From positions 1,860,001 through 1,924,000 of the forward strand of contig NZ_JAFQ01000004.1 of assembly GCF_000526215.1 (NCBI RefSeq): a stretch of DNA of 64,000 bases. The letters run 5' to 3'. Made by a program: the position numbers and the translations under genes. Below the pieces are notes generated by a model. It was not told where the DNA came from. It made no database searches and worked only from the letters and a program-made list of their open reading frames with translations. Positions 41,437 through 49,481 of this stretch are shown here, piece after piece. The DNA comes from Nocardia sp. BMG51109. GTDB taxonomy: Bacteria > Actinomycetota > Actinomycetes > Mycobacteriales > Mycobacteriaceae. How positions within the stretch are numbered: position 1 is the first letter of the stretch; each line of letters begins with the position of its first letter.

Positions 41437-43428
41437 TCATGCGCAGTCCCGGGCCGATTCGCCGGCGCGGCGAGCGATCGCGGCGGCCAGGTGCCCGGCG
41501 ATCCCCTCGATCGTGGGATGGTCCCACATGATCAGCGTCGGCACCGGGAACCGTAGCCACGCGGCGAGATCGGTGGCGACCTCGACGGCGTCGGCGGAGT
41601 TCATCCCGAACTCGGCGAACGGGGCCCGCACGTCGATCTCCTCGAGGGGCAGGCCGAACCGTTCGGCCACCCGGCGCTTCAGCCAGCTCTCGATCACCTC
41701 CGCGCTCAGATCGGCGGTCGGTGGTTCAGCCGGCCACCACTGGTGCTGAACCTCGAAAGCTCCGGACTGCAACATCTTTAGCGTTTCGGAACGCCTGATC
41801 TTGCCGCTCGACGTCTTCGGGATCTGGCCGGCCGTGATCAGCACGACGGCATGCACGCCGACGGCATGTTCGGTGGATATCGCCCGGCGGACGGCCGCGG
41901 CGGCGCCCTCGAGGTCGTCGCCGGCGTCCGGGCGCACCTCCTGCACGATCACGATGCGGTCGCCCTCGTTCTCCTCCTCCGAACTGATATCCACGGCCGC
42001 AACGCATCCCGGCCGCAGCGCCGGGTGGCTTTCCTCCGCGCTGCGCTCGATGTCCTGCGGATAGGTGTTCTGCCCGCGGATCACGATGACGTCCTTGCGG
42101 CGTCCGGTGACGAAAAGCTCTCCGTCATAGGTGAATCCGAGATCGCCCGTGCGCAGGAACGGCCCGTTGCCGTCGGCCGTGCAGGCGTCGAAGGCTTCGG
42201 CGGTCTCCAGAAGCCTTCCCCAGTAACCGATTCCGACGCTGTCGCCCGCCACCCAGATCTCGCCGACCCGGCCGGGACCGCATTCGGCGCCGGTGTCCGG
42301 GTCGACCAGCACGACGAGCTGCCCGTCGACGGCGCGCCCCGCGCTGACCAGCGTCGTCCCGAGGCCCTGCTCGCTCGCAGGCACCCCGCGGCCCTGTCCG
42401 AGCGCCGCCGAATCGAACCGCTCGACGCGCGGCGCGTCGGACACCGAACCGGTCGTCAGGACCAGGCCCTCGGCGAGTCCGTAGAGGTTCAGATGGGTGG
42501 AACTGCGGAAGCCGGCCACCGCGAAGGTTTTGTCGAAGCGGTCCAGGGTGGCGGCGCGCACCGGCTCGGCGGCGTTGATCGCGACCTGCCAGCAGCTCAG
42601 ATCGAGATCCTGCACCTCCCGCCGACCGGTACGGCGTGCGCACAGATCGTAGGCGAAGTTGGGGCCCGCCGTGGCCCGCACCCGATACCGCGAGATCGCC
42701 TGGACCCACCGGGCCGGCCGGCGCAGGAAGTCCAGCGGCGTCATCATGATGATCGGGTTCCGCCCGTACACCGGTTGCAGCAGGCCGAAGAACAGTCCGA
42801 GGTCGTGGTACTGCGGCAGCCAGCTCAGCACCCGCGCACCCGGCTCGACGAGCCGCGCGAACACCGAACCGCAGTGCAGCAGGTTGCCGTGGGTGACCAC
42901 CACGCCCTTGGGTGCGGAGGTCGAGCCGGACGTGTATTGCAGGAAGGCCGGGCTGTCACGGGTGACCGCGGGCTGGTGCCAGTCGGCGGCGCGCCCGTCG
43001 GGCACCTGTGACGTGACGATCCACGACAGCGTCGCCAGGGCGGGTTCCACCCCGACGAAGGCGTCGATGCGGGCGTACACGTCCGGGTCGGTGAGCGCCA
43101 CCTCGATCCCGGCGTCCGGAATGATGGTGTGCAGCTGGGAAACCGAGCGATTGAGCTCGGGCGGATAGGCGGGCACCGCGATGGCGCCCGCGTACAGGCA
43201 CGCGAAAAACGCCACCACATAGTCGATTCCGGCCGGATAGACCAGCAGCACGCGCTCCCCGGCCAGGACGCGGGCCTGTAGCTCACCCGCGATGGCGCGG
43301 GCGCGCAGGTCCAGCTGCGCCCAGGTCAGGGTCAGCTCCTCGGACTCACCGTCGGTCAGAAAGGTGTACAGCACGTCGTCGCCGCGTTCGTCCGCACCCG
43401 CCCGCACCAGATCGATATAAGAAGTCAT
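41437..43428 (-). CDS. Fatty acyl-AMP ligase (FAAL) with C-terminal acyl carrier domain
   Basis: This is a 663-residue protein. The FAAL part (about 1-570) activates a fatty acid as acyl-adenylate. Motifs are LQYTSGSTSAPKGVVVTHGNL, the FAAL-like SWLPQYHDLGLFFGLL, LYGLAEG, RTGDLGFTYDGELFVTGRRKD and KTSSGKIRRSE. A carrier domain (about 585-660) bears the phosphopantetheine serine Ser611 in FGMNSADAVEVA. In polyketide lipid pathways FAALs pass the acyl group to a carrier protein rather than CoA. It is the last gene of a four-gene operon with the ACP-KS-AT-ACP enzyme, the AfsA-like protein and an oxidoreductase. ATG at 43428 is used, 29 bases after the preceding stop. Confidence 0.92.
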   Translation of the reverse strand: MTSYIDLVRAGADERGDDVLYTFLTDGESEELTLTWAQLDLRARAIAGELQARVLAGERVLLVYPAGIDYVVAFFACLYAGAIAVPAYPPELNRSVSQLHTIIPDAGIEVALTDPDVYARIDAFVGVEPALATLSWIVTSQVPDGRAADWHQPAVTRDSPAFLQYTSGSTSAPKGVVVTHGNLLHCGSVFARLVEPGARVLSWLPQYHDLGLFFGLLQPVYGRNPIIMMTPLDFLRRPARWVQAISRYRVRATAGPNFAYDLCARRTGRREVQDLDLSCWQVAINAAEPVRAATLDRFDKTFAVAGFRSSTHLNLYGLAEGLVLTTGSVSDAPRVERFDSAALGQGRGVPASEQGLGTTLVSAGRAVDGQLVVLVDPDTGAECGPGRVGEIWVAGDSVGIGYWGRLLETAEAFDACTADGNGPFLRTGDLGFTYDGELFVTGRRKDVIVIRGQNTYPQDIERSAEESHPALRPGCVAAVDISSEEENEGDRIVIVQEVRPDAGDDLEGAAAAVRRAISTEHAVGVHAVVLITAGQIPKTSSGKIRRSETLKMLQSGAFEVQHQWWPAEPPTADLSAEVIESWLKRRVAERFGLPLEEIDVRAPFAEFGMNSADAVEVATDLAAWLRFPVPTLIMWDHPTIEGIAGHLAAAIARRAGESARDCA

Positions 43429-43457
43429 TGATTCAACACTCCGAGATCGGCGCCGGC

Positions 43458-44792
43458 TCATCCGCGGCGCAGTAACCGTTTCGCCGCTTCCTGGCCGGAC
43501 CGGAAACAGGCCTCGAGCGGCGCTCCCTTGACGTAGTCACCGGCGAGTTCGACGCCCGGCACGCCGGACAGTTCCGTGCGCACCTTGGACAGGAAATCGC
43601 CGTAGAACGGCAGGTAGGCGCAGTAGGCGGCATCCCAGATCCGGGTCACCGTATGTACCCTGACCAGCTCACCCTCGATGCCGAGCAGGCCCTTGATCAG
43701 TGTCTCGGCCTCGTCGACCCAGGCGCCGAGCTCGTCCGGGGTCGGCATCGGGCGCGCGGCTCGCCCGCTGAAGGTGTAGCGCACGATGTTCAGGTCGTTC
43801 ACGCCGTAGACGCCGGCATTGCTGCACCGCCCGCCGTCGAGCGCGATCGCGCGCACCACCGTGCCGAAGACCGGGCGATCGTATTCGATCACCGCGACCG
43901 CGGCCGGAAAGTACCGCACCTCGGCCAGCAGCTCGCTCAGCGCGGGCATCTCGGACTTCACGATGTCGGCCGCGGCGTAGGCCGGCGTGGCCACCACGAC
44001 CCCGTCGTAGGGCAGTTGCTCGGGCCCCTTGCCGTTGCCCGCGATCCGCACCCCGCTCACCTTCCCGTCCTGCACGACGAGCGATTCCACAGGTGAGTCC
44101 GTCCGCACCGCAACGTGTTTCGAGAACTCGTCGAGCGCGGGCTGAACGCCGTGGGTCAGCTGGTCGAAGGTGCTGGCCAGGCTCAGATTCACGTTGAAGT
44201 TGCCGAGGTACATCTCGTCCGGCTCGGCGCCGTTGAGCCGCACCGTCAGCGGCCGGAACATGTTGTTCGCCAGTGCCGAACCGAAATACGAGGTGAGCGG
44301 GCGGTGGTCGCGTCGGGCCCCGATCCGCGAGAACGTCGCACCGCCGAGGAACCGGTTGCTGTCGTCGCGCTTGATCCGCAACATCAGGATGCCCAGCTTC
44401 AGCAGGTCCAGCGGCGAACCGAGCCGGAGGATCTTGCGGACCAGATCCAATCGGCTGTTCTTACTGTCGAAGGTGATCAGCTTGCCGTCGATCAGCCGGG
44501 ACGTGTTGACGCCGAAGTACTCGAAGTCGTCCCCGGCGCCCATGGCGGTGAGGAAGGCGCGCAACTCGGTGTAGGTGCGGCTGATGTTCTTGCCGCCCAT
44601 CATGACCGGGCGGTCACCGAGGTGGTCGACCCCGAATCGCCCGCCCAGCACCGGGTTTCGCTCGAAGAGTTCCACCTTGTGCCCGGCCCGCTGCAGCTCG
44701 TGGGCCGCGGCGATGCCGGCGACACCGCCGCCGACCACGGCGTATTTCCTGGTCTTGTCGAGTCTCGTCACATTGTTCGTCGAGGTGGTCAT
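43458..44792 (-). CDS. FAD-dependent oxidoreductase (amine oxidase / phytoene desaturase-like)
   Basis: This 444-residue flavoprotein has an N-terminal dinucleotide fold KYAVVGGGVAGIAAAHELQR, then VELFERNPVLGGRFG. The C-terminal FAD contact GVELAGDYVKGAPLEACFRS is typical of the amine-oxidase/protoporphyrinogen oxidase/phytoene desaturase superfamily. It could desaturate or oxidise the polyketide-derived product. ATG at 44792 has AGGAG eight bases upstream. It lies 20 bases after the AfsA-like gene and 29 bases before the FAAL gene. Confidence 0.85.
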   Translation of the reverse strand: MTTSTNNVTRLDKTRKYAVVGGGVAGIAAAHELQRAGHKVELFERNPVLGGRFGVDHLGDRPVMMGGKNISRTYTELRAFLTAMGAGDDFEYFGVNTSRLIDGKLITFDSKNSRLDLVRKILRLGSPLDLLKLGILMLRIKRDDSNRFLGGATFSRIGARRDHRPLTSYFGSALANNMFRPLTVRLNGAEPDEMYLGNFNVNLSLASTFDQLTHGVQPALDEFSKHVAVRTDSPVESLVVQDGKVSGVRIAGNGKGPEQLPYDGVVVATPAYAAADIVKSEMPALSELLAEVRYFPAAVAVIEYDRPVFGTVVRAIALDGGRCSNAGVYGVNDLNIVRYTFSGRAARPMPTPDELGAWVDEAETLIKGLLGIEGELVRVHTVTRIWDAAYCAYLPFYGDFLSKVRTELSGVPGVELAGDYVKGAPLEACFRSGQEAAKRLLRRG

Positions 44793-44812
44793 GTCGTCGC
44801 TCCTGGTCGTTG

Positions 44813-45763
44813 TCACGCGCCGGCCGGATACGGCGCTAGTTCGATGCGGCACCCCGCGATGCGGGCGCCGAACTGATGGACGCCGAGTGCGACTCGGGCG
44901 CCGTCGGTGTCGGGGTCTGCCTCGGGCTCGGCGGTGAGCTCGACGGGCGCACCGAGTTCGGCGAACCCGGAGAAGGTGGCTTCGCAGCCGAGCACGGCGG
45001 CGACGGGCGAGGCGAGGAACCCGGCGCGGGCCGCGGCCACGACCGCCGCCTGCCGGTATCCCTCGATCAGCAACGGACCGGGCACGTGGTCGTAGGCGTG
45101 GTCGAAGAACGACGGATGCCGCTGATCGATCACCAGCGAGAACCCCCGTTCGGTCGTGCCGACGACGACGTTGCGCGGATCTCGGCGCCCGACCTGCTCG
45201 GGAGCCACCCGCTGCACCGGCTCGGCGGGCGCGTCCACGCCGGGCCGATTGTCCTGCTGCAGTGCGCGAATCTCCCGGTAGGTGTCAGCGGGGAACTGAA
45301 TACCGCTGCCCCGCAACGTCATCGCCTGCGAACCGGCGATGGTGAGCTGCGCCTCGAAGAACGTTCCCGCGGCGTCGCCGAAGGAGTCGAACATCCCGGC
45401 GTGCGCCCGGACGATGCCCTCCAGCGGTGCGTTACCCGTGTCGCGGAAGACACTGAGATCCTCGACCTCGAAATCCAGCTGCTGCAGGCTGGCCGGGGTG
45501 TTCTGCGGAACGTTCAGATACCGGTGGCCCACCACGATCATCGCCTGGCGGATCGCCTCCACCGTCGACAGCGGGTCGTGATAGTCCACCAGCCGGTCGA
45601 AATACAGCGAGTGCGCGCGCGGGATCTGGATCGCGGCCAGAAAGCCCTCCGATCCGTCCGTCGAGGTGTCGGCGACGAACACCTCGCCCAGCGCGCGGCG
45701 GTGCGCCAGCGAACACGGCACCGTGCGTTCGAAACTCAACATCGTCTCGGTGGCCTGACTCAT
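44813..45763 (-). CDS. AfsA-like protein (A-factor / gamma-butyrolactone synthase family)
   Basis: This 316-residue protein has two AfsA-type hot-dog repeats. The first starts HRRALGEVFVADTSTDGSEG, with PRAHSLYFDRLVDYHDPLST, then EAIRQAMIVVGHRYLNVP. The second contains RHPSFFDHAYDHVPGPLLIE, then GYRQAAVVAA. In Streptomyces, AfsA joins a beta-ketoacyl-ACP to dihydroxyacetone phosphate at the start of gamma-butyrolactone signalling synthesis. Here it is translationally coupled (4-base overlap) to a PKS that should make exactly a beta-ketoacyl-ACP. Whether the acceptor is dihydroxyacetone phosphate is not known. ATG at 45763 has GAAGAGG about seven bases upstream. Confidence 0.85.
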   Translation of the reverse strand: MSQATETMLSFERTVPCSLAHRRALGEVFVADTSTDGSEGFLAAIQIPRAHSLYFDRLVDYHDPLSTVEAIRQAMIVVGHRYLNVPQNTPASLQQLDFEVEDLSVFRDTGNAPLEGIVRAHAGMFDSFGDAAGTFFEAQLTIAGSQAMTLRGSGIQFPADTYREIRALQQDNRPGVDAPAEPVQRVAPEQVGRRDPRNVVVGTTERGFSLVIDQRHPSFFDHAYDHVPGPLLIEGYRQAAVVAAARAGFLASPVAAVLGCEATFSGFAELGAPVELTAEPEADPDTDGARVALGVHQFGARIAGCRIELAPYPAGA

Positions 45764-48700
45764 GGCGAAACCTCTTCCAGCACGGGTTCTTCGACTCCGG
45801 TGAGCAACCGCGCCGCGTCGCGCACCGTCGGATGGGTGATCAGGCTCTCCAGCGAGATCGACGTCCCGGCAACCTGATTCAGCCTGCTGCGCAGCTCCAA
45901 CATGGACAGCGAGGTCAGGCCGGCCTCGAACAGGTTCGCCTCGCCGGCGATCTCGCCGTCCAGCTCGAGCAGGATCTCCGCGAGCTGGGACCGCACCACG
46001 CCGGCGGCGAATTCGAGCCGTTCGGATTCGGGCAGCGCGGCCAGGTCGTCCCGGAACCGTTGTCCGGGATCGACGTCCGGGGCGCCGTCGGGCCGCTGCT
46101 CGACGGCCGGGAGGGCGGCGGTGGTCCCGGACCAGTAGCGCCGATGCTGGAAGGCGTAGGTCGGCAGGTCCACCACCCGCGCCCCGCGCCCCGCGTACAT
46201 CGCCGCCCAGTCCACGGTGGCGCCGGTGGTCCAGGCGGTGGCCACGGCGCGCAACAGGCTGCGCACCTCCGGTTGTCCGCGACGCAGTGCGGCGGCCACG
46301 GAATGCCCACCGTCGGTGAGGCATTCGTGGGTCATCCCGGCGAGCGCCTCGCCCGGCCCGGCCTCCAGGAACAGGGTCGCTCCGGCGTCGGCCAGCGTGT
46401 GCACGCCGTCGCGGAACAGCACGGCGTGGCGGGCCTGGGCGACCCAGTAGTCCGGGCTGCACAACTGCTCGGTGGTCGCGAATTCGCCGGTGACGTTGGA
46501 TACCACCGGGATCGCGGACGACCGCGGCCCGGCCGCGGCGACCACTCGCCGATACTCGTCGAGCATGCCGTCCAGATGTGGGGAGTGAAAAGCCCGCTCC
46601 ACCCGCAGCCGCTTGGTACGCCGCCCGCGCGCCCGCCAGTATTTTCCGATCGCGGTCACCGCCTCCTCGTCACCGGAGACGACCGTCGCGTTCGGGCCGT
46701 TGCTGGCCGCGATCGCCACTGTCGATTCCTGCCCGACGATCGATTCGGCGACCTCGACGTCGGAGGCCCGCACCGACAGCATGGCGCCGGGGCGCAGCCG
46801 CTGCATCAGCCGCCCGCGCGCGGCCACCACCGCGGCGGCATCCGCCGTCGGGAACACCCCGCCCGCGTGGGCGGCCGCGAGTTCGCCGATCGAGTGCCCG
46901 AGCAGGTAATCCGGTACCACTCCCCAGGACCGGAGCAGATGCAGCAGCGCGACCTCGACGGTGAACAACGCGGGCTGGGTGTAGTCGGTGCGATCCAGCA
47001 GGCCGGTGTCGTCGGTATCGAAGATCACCGCGCGCAGCGGGTGGTCCAGATGCCGGTCGAATTCGCCGCACAGCTCGTCGAAGACCCGGGCGAACTCCGG
47101 ATACGCCTCGTACAGTTGCCTTCCCATGCCCGCGGCCTGACTGCCCTGGCCGGGCAGCAGGATCGCGACCTTCGGCGCCGAGCCGGCCCGTCCCGTCACC
47201 GCGCCGGACGCGCCGGCGCCCTGCGCCAGCGCCGCGAGCCCGTCGGCCAGTTCCGTGCGATCCGCGACGACGAGCGCGGCGCGGCGGTCGAATCCGGTCC
47301 GGGTCGTGGCCGCGGACAGCGCGATGCTCGCGACGTCCGGCGCGTCGTCGGCCACGCAGGCCGCACGCAACCGCTCCGCCTGACCCCGCAGCGCACCGTC
47401 GGTCCGCGCGGACAGCACACACACCGACAACGCACCCTCGACCGAGTCACCGTCGGCGGCAACGGGTTCGGCCCATGCGGGATCGTACTCGAGAATCACG
47501 TGCGCATTCGTGCCGCTGATGCCGAACGAGGAGATCCCGGCCCGCCGGGGCCGGTCGCGCTCGGGCCACGGCCGCGACTCGGTCACCAGGCGGATGTGCC
47601 CCGCCGACCAGTCCACGTGCGGCGAGGGCGTGTCGACGTGCAGCGTGGGCGGCATCGCCGCGTGCCGCATGGCGAGGATCATCTTGATCAGGCCCGCGGC
47701 GCCGGCCGCCGACTGCGTGTGCCCGATATTGGATTTGATCGACCCGAGCAGCAACGGCTGCTCGGCCGGTCGCTGCCCGTAGGTCGCCAGCAGTGCCTGC
47801 GCCTCGATCGGATCGCCGAGTACCGTGCCCGTTCCGTGGCCCTCCACGGCATCCACATCCGACGCCGACAATCCGGCGTTCGCCAGCGCCTGCCGGATGA
47901 CGCGCTGCTGGGACAGGCCGTTCGGCGCCGTCAGCCCGTTCGACGCGCCGTCCTGGTTGGTCGCCGAGCCGCGGACCACGGCCGCGACGGGATGGCCGTT
48001 GCGCCTGGCGTCCGAAAGCCGTTCCAGCACCAGAACTCCCGCGCCCTCCGACCACGAGGTGCCGTCCGCCGCGGCGGCATAGGACTTGCAGCGCGCGTCG
48101 TACGCCAAACCCCGCTGCGCCGAGAAGAATACGTAGCCCAGCGGCGACATCGTCACGGACACACCGCCCGTCAGCGCCAGCGAGCATTCGCCCGACCGCA
48201 GCGACTGCGCGGCGTGATGCAGCGCCACCAGCGATGACGAGCACGCGGTATCGACGGTCACCGCCGGGCCCTGCAAGCCGAGGAAGTAGGCGATCCGGCC
48301 GGAGGCCACCGCGGGCATGTTCCCGGTCAGCAGATAGCTTTCGGCGCCCGCCAGGTCCGGGCCCGCGGCCAGCAGCGAGCGATAGCCCATATCGCTGAGT
48401 CCGAGAAATACGCCGGTCTCCGTGCCCCGCAGCGCAGCGGGATCGATCCGGGCCCGCTCGAAGGCCTCCCAGGCGAGTTCGAGCAGCATGCGCTGCTGCG
48501 GATCCGTCGCCAGCGCCTCCCGGGCCGAGATCCCGAAGAACCCGGCATCGAATTCCGCCGCGCCGTCGAGGAATCCGCCCTCTCGGACATACGACTTGCC
48601 CGGCACGCCCGGCTCCGGATCGTAGAGATCGTCGAGGGGCCAGCCCCGATCCGCCGGGAACCCCGTGATGGCATCGCGTCCCTCGGCGACCAGCCGCCAC

Positions 48701-49161
48701 AGGTCGTCGGGGGTGGCGACGCCGCCCGGGAAGCGGCAGGCCATCCCGACGATCGCGATCGGATCGTCCGCCGCCGCGGCCGGGTGCGCCGCGGCCGACG
48801 ACGCCGCCTCGGCCTCCGCACCGGCCGGCTCGCTCAGATGCGCGGCCAGCGCCTCGATGGTGGGGTGGTCGAAGATCACCGCGGCCGGCAGGGCGATCCC
48901 GGTCTCGGCCGCCACCCGGTCGCGTAATTCGACGGCGGTCCGGGAATCCAGCCCCAGATCGACGAAACCCGCTGTGACATCGATGTTTTCGGGGGCGAAG
49001 TCGCCGAGAACCGCATCCACCTGACGCCGGATCATCTCCATCAGCAGCCGTTGCCGCTCGCTCAAGTATCGGTGTTGCAACAGGTCGAGGGCGCGGCTCG
49101 CGGAATCAGGTGCGTCGGCCCCGGCATGCTCGTCCGCACCGGACAGTTCTGCATGCGACAT
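45760..49161 (-). CDS. Type I polyketide synthase, ACP-KS-AT-ACP, Pks13-like without thioesterase
   Basis: Domains of this 1133-residue protein in order: an N-terminal ACP (Ser73 in LGLDSRTAVEL); KS (about 133-560; DTACSSSL Cys307, EGHGTGTVLGD His442, KSNIGHTQSAAG His481); AT (about 665-960; GQGSQAAGMG, GHSIGE Ser757, and AFHS, which favours malonyl-CoA); and a C-terminal ACP with an unusual FEAGLTSLSML (Ser1084; Thr where Asp is normal). No KR, DH, ER or TE domain is present. The layout mirrors mycobacterial Pks13, which takes its acyl chain from the FAAL FadD32, but lacks the TE. The expected product is a beta-ketoacyl chain on the last ACP. It is first in the operon, followed by the AfsA-like gene. 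ATG at 49161 is used. Confidence 0.93.
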   Translation of the reverse strand: MSHAELSGADEHAGADAPDSASRALDLLQHRYLSERQRLLMEMIRRQVDAVLGDFAPENIDVTAGFVDLGLDSRTAVELRDRVAAETGIALPAAVIFDHPTIEALAAHLSEPAGAEAEAASSAAAHPAAAADDPIAIVGMACRFPGGVATPDDLWRLVAEGRDAITGFPADRGWPLDDLYDPEPGVPGKSYVREGGFLDGAAEFDAGFFGISAREALATDPQQRMLLELAWEAFERARIDPAALRGTETGVFLGLSDMGYRSLLAAGPDLAGAESYLLTGNMPAVASGRIAYFLGLQGPAVTVDTACSSSLVALHHAAQSLRSGECSLALTGGVSVTMSPLGYVFFSAQRGLAYDARCKSYAAAADGTSWSEGAGVLVLERLSDARRNGHPVAAVVRGSATNQDGASNGLTAPNGLSQQRVIRQALANAGLSASDVDAVEGHGTGTVLGDPIEAQALLATYGQRPAEQPLLLGSIKSNIGHTQSAAGAAGLIKMILAMRHAAMPPTLHVDTPSPHVDWSAGHIRLVTESRPWPERDRPRRAGISSFGISGTNAHVILEYDPAWAEPVAADGDSVEGALSVCVLSARTDGALRGQAERLRAACVADDAPDVASIALSAATTRTGFDRRAALVVADRTELADGLAALAQGAGASGAVTGRAGSAPKVAILLPGQGSQAAGMGRQLYEAYPEFARVFDELCGEFDRHLDHPLRAVIFDTDDTGLLDRTDYTQPALFTVEVALLHLLRSWGVVPDYLLGHSIGELAAAHAGGVFPTADAAAVVAARGRLMQRLRPGAMLSVRASDVEVAESIVGQESTVAIAASNGPNATVVSGDEEAVTAIGKYWRARGRRTKRLRVERAFHSPHLDGMLDEYRRVVAAAGPRSSAIPVVSNVTGEFATTEQLCSPDYWVAQARHAVLFRDGVHTLADAGATLFLEAGPGEALAGMTHECLTDGGHSVAAALRRGQPEVRSLLRAVATAWTTGATVDWAAMYAGRGARVVDLPTYAFQHRRYWSGTTAALPAVEQRPDGAPDVDPGQRFRDDLAALPESERLEFAAGVVRSQLAEILLELDGEIAGEANLFEAGLTSLSMLELRSRLNQVAGTSISLESLITHPTVRDAARLLTGVEEPVLEEVSP

Positions 49162-49271
49162 TTTGCCATCCTCGTATCGTTCGAAATCCGTAACGGCACC
49201 GTTCGGCGCGCCCCCGCATATCTGGTGTGCGATGAAATCCTATGGGCGTGTCGCACCGCACCACCCATCGA

Positions 49272-49281
49272 CCGGTAATCG
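49272..49281 (-). promoter_or_regulatory. Single SARP-type element facing the PKS operon
   Basis: Read leftward this is CGATTACCGG, identical to the right-facing element at 49333-49342. Eleven bases further on only a partial match (TGGGTGG) follows. It may be a half-site for the leftward PKS promoter. Confidence 0.45.
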
Positions 49282-49335
49282 TCCGGCCACAAGGAAAAAT
49301 CAACCGTCCGACCAGGTCAACCGGTGGGTGCGCGA

Positions 49336-49353
49336 TTACCGGCCGATTACCCG
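49336..49353 (+). promoter_or_regulatory. SARP-type direct repeat upstream of the FadD-like gene
   Basis: TTACCGG (49336-49342) and TTACCCG (49347-49353) repeat with an exact 11-bp period, embedded in CGATTACC twice. The second heptamer ends eight bases before TAGACT, a -10-like hexamer. SARP activators of Streptomyces bind heptamer direct repeats with 11-bp period placed eight bases before the -10, so this matches the rule. A SARP gene lies two kilobases away. Confidence 0.6.
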
Positions 49354-49481
49354 CCGACCGCTAGACTTGCGCGGTCAAGAATCGAAGACACGTATCCGAA
49401 TGTACGGATGTTTACCCTGGTTCGCTGATTAAAAACGTCGACGCCGACGAATTCGTCGCGAGCCGGAGATCAGAGGTTGTT

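Larger units (their letters stand above)
49162..49481. promoter_or_regulatory. Divergent promoter region between the PKS operon and the FadD-like ligase
   Basis: This 320-base region is GC-poorer than its surroundings. It contains a perfect inverted pair CCGGTAATCG (49272-49281) and CGATTACCGG (49333-49342), a direct repeat array at 49336-49353 and possible -10 sequences TAGACT (49362-49367, rightward) and TAGGAT (49242-49237, leftward). TCAACCG also repeats at 49300 and 49317. Confidence 0.6.

Noticed and set aside
45832..48237. 801-codon plus-strand frame opposite the PKS gene
   Set aside because: The PKS on the minus strand explains the sequence fully; the opposite frame is Arg/Gly/His-rich without any motif.
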